Below are positions 61,449 through 64,000 of a stretch of DNA of 64,000 nucleotides, piece after piece (position 1 is the first letter of the stretch; the number at the start of each line of letters is the position of its first letter). Source of the stretch: Allobosea sp. Tri-44. GTDB lineage: Bacteria; Pseudomonadota; Alphaproteobacteria; Rhizobiales; Beijerinckiaceae. The position numbers and the translations under genes are program-made. A model generated the notes under the pieces. It was not told where the DNA came from. It searched no databases and saw nothing but the letters and a program-made list of their open reading frames with translations. Where the stretch lies: contig NZ_NBDP01000053.1 of the NCBI RefSeq assembly GCF_004123845.1, positions 372,001 through 436,000 of the forward strand, read 5' to 3'.

Positions 61449-61972
61449 GACATCTCTGTCAAAAGGCCGCGGCGGCAGCTGCTCTTGTGGTCCTGTCTCT
61501 GCCAGGCCACGCCGCCGAACCCACGCCCGATGCGACGGTGCGCAAGGCCTATGAGGTCACGCAAAAGACGTTGGATGGCGGTGGCGAGCCACCCTGGCGA
61601 CCGCCGCATCGCGACGCGCTGATGAGCAAGAATCTGGCGGCGCTGTTTGCCCGCGACGACCGCTACCAGGATGAGAGCGGCGATATCGGCCATGTCGGGG
61701 CCGATCCGTTCATCAATGGGCAGGATGGCGAGGTCAAGGATCTTCAGATCGGTCTCGCCGGCAAAGCCTCGCGCGGGCGGGCTCGGGTGGTCGCTTCCTT
61801 CCGCAGCTTTGGCCAGAAGATGGCCGTCCGCTTCCTGATGGTGGAGGAAGGCGGCGGCTGGCGCATCGACGACATCGTCAATCGCATCGACGGCAAGGCC
61901 TATTCGATCCGCGCCGCCCTGTCGCAGCCCTATGATTGCGGCTCGTTCATGGGCAAGCCCTGCAGTCGCTGA
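61445..61972 (+). CDS. secreted DUF3828-like protein
   Basis: A 175-residue protein with a signal peptide (KAAAAAALVVLSLPGHAAEP). YEVTQKTLDGGGEPPWRPPH and MVEEGGGWRIDDIVNRIDG are consistent with the DUF3828 group of short envelope proteins. It overlaps the DUF4268 stop by 4 bases, but returns to G+C-rich base use, so only the gene before it is foreign-looking. Function unknown. Confidence 0.75.
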   Translation: MRHLCQKAAAAAALVVLSLPGHAAEPTPDATVRKAYEVTQKTLDGGGEPPWRPPHRDALMSKNLAALFARDDRYQDESGDIGHVGADPFINGQDGEVKDLQIGLAGKASRGRARVVASFRSFGQKMAVRFLMVEEGGGWRIDDIVNRIDGKAYSIRAALSQPYDCGSFMGKPCSR

Positions 61973-61979
61973 CGATCGC

Positions 61980-62168
61980 TCAGTGGAGGGTAGCCTTTTG
62001 GCTGTGCCCATTGCGCCCGCCCGCCGGACGCCCTGTCGACGTTTGACCCGTCCGCGTGCCCGCCTTCATGGATTTTGGCCTGTCGTGGCTGGTCTCTGCC
62101 TGTTCCTTCTTTTCCTTCAGCGCTCGGCGCGCCTTCTGCCGCTGGGTGGCCTGCTTCAGCTTGCGCAT
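61980..62168 (-). CDS. possible small basic protein
   Basis: A 62-residue frame, MRKLKQATQRQKARRALKEK, with a low-complexity, basic composition. It fills the gap between the DUF3828-like gene and ybgC. A weak SD (CGGAG) precedes the ATG at 62168. I cannot tell it from a chance frame. The rest of the gap (61973-62295) shows nothing else. Confidence 0.3.
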   Translation of the reverse strand: MRKLKQATQRQKARRALKEKKEQAETSHDRPKSMKAGTRTGQTSTGRPAGGRNGHSQKATLH

Positions 62169-62295
62169 CGCGGTCTCCGTCTCGCTCTCAAGCTGGAACG
62201 AGGGGAGCCGCATACGGTTCCGATGGCTGCGTCGCGGTTGTTCGTGTGGGGCAGGCCGGTCTAAGGATCGTGCGCCAATCTGCAGAAGGACTGTC

Positions 62296-62703
62296 ATGGC
62301 CGGCGCCCACAGCATCTCCGTCCGCGTCTATTACGAGGACACCGACTTCTCCGGCGTCGTCTACCACGCCTCCTATCTGCGCTTCATGGAGCGTGGTCGT
62401 ACCGAGCTGATCCGGGCGCTCGGCATCGAGCAGCGCGAGCTCTTCGACGGCGATGCGGCGCTCGGCTTCGCGGTCCGGCGCATGCTGATCGATTTCATGA
62501 AGCCCGCCGTGATGGACGATCTGCTCACGGTCGAGACGAAGCCGACGGTGGCGCGCGGCGCCACCATGGAACTCGACCAACGCATCCTGCGCGGCGAGGA
62601 GGTGCTGATCACGGCGCAGGTCAAGGTCGCCTGTATCGGCGGCGGCAAGGCGCGGCGCATTCCCGATGTGCTGCGGCATCGGCTCGGACTGGAAATCATC
62701 TGA
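62296..62703 (+). CDS. ybgC: tol-pal-associated acyl-CoA thioesterase YbgC
   Basis: A 135-residue hotdog-fold protein: RVYYEDTDFSGVVYHASYLRF, with the catalytic Asp in EDTDFSGVVYHA, and RGRTELIRALG. It hydrolyses short-chain acyl-CoA and is usually the first gene of the tol-pal cluster; no tol genes follow here (a TetR gene does). Confidence 0.92.
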   Translation: MAGAHSISVRVYYEDTDFSGVVYHASYLRFMERGRTELIRALGIEQRELFDGDAALGFAVRRMLIDFMKPAVMDDLLTVETKPTVARGATMELDQRILRGEEVLITAQVKVACIGGGKARRIPDVLRHRLGLEII

Positions 62704-62889
62704 GAGATCGGCCGCGAGTTCTACTGGCGCGGCAGCCTGACGCGACCATCTGCGCTTCCGGTGCTCACGGACTTATGTCCGCTCCGCTCCGGTTCTCGAC
62801 AGTCACGCCATTCAGCTCGCGCCAGCGAACTCTCGACCGATCTCTTCGAGAGCTCATGCTGCCTGCTGGCATCGACGCTGACGGATCGC

Positions 62890-62910
62890 CATGTTAGGGC
62901 CCGTAACATG
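62890..62910. promoter_or_regulatory. palindrome overlapping the TetR start codon
   Basis: CATGTTA (62890-62896) and TAACATG (62904-62910) with a 7-base GGGCCCG spacer; the right arm contains the TetR ATG. Self-repression by the TetR protein is likely. Inference. Confidence 0.5.
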
Positions 62911-63555
62911 AGCTGGAAACGCAACGAGCCCGAGCAGCCGCGGGGCTATCACCACGGCAACCTCAAGGAGGCGCTGGTGCGTGCCGCCCTGGGGCTTATC
63001 GGCGAGAAGGGCCCGAACGGCTTCACCTTCGCCGAAGCCGCCCGCATGGCCGGCGTCAGCCCAGCCGCGCCCTATCGGCATTATCGCGACCGTGATGAAT
63101 TGCTGGCTGATGTCGCGGTGCGGGGGTTCACCGCCTTCGAGGCCGCCCTGGCCAAGGCCTGGAACGGCGGCAAGCCGGATGCCGAGACGGCCTTCCACCG
63201 GCTCGGTCCGGCCTATCTCGCCTTCGCTCATGACGAGCCGGCTTTCTATTCGGCAATGTTCGAAGCCGGTGTCCCGCTTGACGCGAGCCCGGAGCTGCGC
63301 GCCGCCGCCGATCGCGCCTTCCAGCAATTGCGCCAGGCCGCGGAGACGCTGATCGCGGTGCTGCCGCAGGGAAAGCGGCCGCCGGCGCTGATGATGGCGC
63401 TGCATATCTGGGCGATGTCGCACGGCGTCGCGGCGCTGTTCGGCCGCGCCGATGCCGGCCGGCGGCCGCTGCCGATGTCGGCCGCCGACCTGCTCGAGGC
63501 TGGAATGCTGGTCTATCTCAAAGGCCTGGGCCTGCCCCCCGATCAAGCGGTCTGA
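62908..63555 (+). CDS. TetR/AcrR-family regulator
   Basis: A 215-residue protein, start at the ATG at 62908. The N-terminal helix-turn-helix begins GYHHGNLKEALVRAALGLIGEKG and has FTFAEAARMAGVSPAAPYRHYRDRDELLADVA, given as key parts MAGVSPAAPYRHY. The ligand domain has HIWAMSHGVAALFGRADAG. The target may be itself (dyad at 62890-62910), or the dyad at 63615-63637. Ligand unknown. Confidence 0.92.
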   Translation: MSWKRNEPEQPRGYHHGNLKEALVRAALGLIGEKGPNGFTFAEAARMAGVSPAAPYRHYRDRDELLADVAVRGFTAFEAALAKAWNGGKPDAETAFHRLGPAYLAFAHDEPAFYSAMFEAGVPLDASPELRAAADRAFQQLRQAAETLIAVLPQGKRPPALMMALHIWAMSHGVAALFGRADAGRRPLPMSAADLLEAGMLVYLKGLGLPPDQAV

Positions 63556-63614
63556 CGTTTCGCGGAAAATTTTGATCCGGCTGTCTTGAAAGCCTTGGCA
63601 GGTGCGTCCAGATA

Positions 63615-63637
63615 TGTGAATGTGATTTACATTCACA
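63615..63637. promoter_or_regulatory. 23-bp dyad between TetR and DUF2852 genes
   Basis: Perfect 9-bp arms TGTGAATGT and ACATTCACA with a 5-base spacer, 60 bases past the TetR stop and 185 bases before the DUF2852 start. The half-sites resemble AcrR-type operators with TGAATGT. Function is inference. Confidence 0.45.
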
Positions 63638-63656
63638 CGGTCGGCGAGGGCCGGAT

Positions 63657-63760
63657 CTGATCAGGTTGGATAACCTGATCAGTGAATCCGTCCCTCACTC
63701 CTAAATGGAGACCGTTTTGCCGATCAGCCCGCTTACAGGCTGATCGGAACGGGCTCCGAG
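63657..63760. repeat. two-hairpin intergenic repeat, copy B
   Basis: Hairpin 1 arms CTGATCAGGTT/AACCTGATCAG (63657-63667, 63672-63682) and hairpin 2 arms CCGATCAGCC/GGCTGATCGG (63720-63729, 63738-63747). From GTGAATCCGTC to GGGCTC it matches copy A at 5804-5923. Confidence 0.8.
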
Positions 63761-63821
63761 CCGATCGGGAGGTTGGCCGGCAGCGGCATCCGTCGCTGTC
63801 ATTCAGGTTCGAGAGGAATCG

Positions 63822-64000
63822 ATGCCGATCGTCGCAAAGCTTGATGAATACGGAAAAGGGGCCTGGATCGCCTTTGCGGTGCTCGGCTTCATCATTTTCT
63901 GGCCGCTGGGTCTGGCGACCCTGGTCTTTCTGTTCTGGAGTGGACGCATGGGACATGGTTGTGGACCGGCACGTTACGAGCACCGGATGAATCGCCTGCA
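63822..64000 (+). CDS. DUF2852-like protein (partial, 3' end outside window)
   Basis: The open frame starts at the ATG at 63822 after GAGAGGAAT and runs to the window edge (59 codons). MPIVAKLDEYGKGAWIAFAV and GFIIFWPLGLATLVFLFWSG form a short hydrophobic segment, like small membrane-associated DUF2852 proteins. The tail MGHGCGPARYEHRM is His/Cys-rich. The end and full length cannot be seen. Confidence 0.6.
   Translation, partial: MPIVAKLDEYGKGAWIAFAVLGFIIFWPLGLATLVFLFWSGRMGHGCGPARYEHRMNRL

Noticed and set aside
60453..61972. Restriction-modification or other complete defence operon after ruvB
   Set aside because: Only one putative nuclease is seen; the next gene is a secreted DUF3828-like protein with normal base use, and no methylase or helicase is present.

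Overview
The window is G+C-rich alphaproteobacterial chromosome, most likely from the Hyphomicrobiales (a Bosea- or Methylobacterium-like organism is my inference, not shown). Support comes from the cell-cycle genes rcdA and trcR, a CtrA box and GANTC (CcrM) sites, ZapA and 6S RNA near the 5-formyl-THF cyclo-ligase gene, small alphaproteobacterial families (DUF465, DUF1192, DUF4164), an HWE-family histidine kinase, and a tkt-gap-pgk-fba cluster. Almost everything is chromosomal housekeeping. I see no prophage, insertion sequence, CRISPR array, tRNA or rRNA.

Layout. 1-1.7 kb: end of the pntAB proton-translocating transhydrogenase operon. 1.8-6.6 kb: hydrolase, TPR lipoprotein, rpsU, purEK and two divergent DUF465 genes. 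6.8-11.5 kb: AraC regulator, AlaX editing protein, EamA transporter, ArgE-type deacetylase, diguanylate cyclase. 11.5-16.1 kb: two acyl-CoA synthetases (one PrpE-like) around a TauE-type permease. 16.2-21.3 kb: a methyl-accepting protein, an MBL-fold hydrolase, trcR, a quinone oxidoreductase and DUF1192. 21.5-26.1 kb: division and cell-cycle block with a candidate CtrA-controlled small RNA, rcdA, DUF4164, zapA, an A+T-rich foreign-looking membrane gene, ddl, 6S RNA and fthC. 26.3-32.9 kb: YmdB-like phosphodiesterase, BenE, a degenerate ThiE-like protein, a Sel1-repeat protein, suhB and a MotA/OmpA-type motor pair.

33-35.2 kb: VOC/ArsR pair and an HWE kinase with a convergent single-domain response regulator. 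35.5-38.5 kb: nagB-nagA with an orphan Tat-exported solute-binding protein. 38.5-42.6 kb: an ankyrin-repeat protein flanked by palindromic repeats and an ABC exporter. 42.7-50.3 kb: rpmE and the carbon cluster tkt-gap-(two uncharacterised genes)-pgk-(small coiled coil)-fba. 50.4-55.9 kb: PhoX phosphatase, a probable globin-coupled chemoreceptor, yebC, a TauE permease. 55.9-64 kb: a PsiF-like secreted protein, ruvC, an FAD oxidoreductase on the other strand, ruvA-GNAT-ruvB, an A+T-rich DUF4268 putative nuclease, DUF3828, ybgC, a TetR regulator and the start of a DUF2852 gene cut by the window edge.

The strongest leads beyond routine annotation are: (1) a perfect CtrA box plus two GANTC sites directly before a short three-hairpin transcript unit with C-rich loops, next to rcdA; (2) an A+T-rich PD-(D/E)XK-like gene coupled to the end of ruvB; (3) a two-copy, two-hairpin intergenic repeat near both ends of the window; (4) a separate palindrome family that flanks the ankyrin gene and supplies its stop codon. 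No complete new defence or secretion system is evident.
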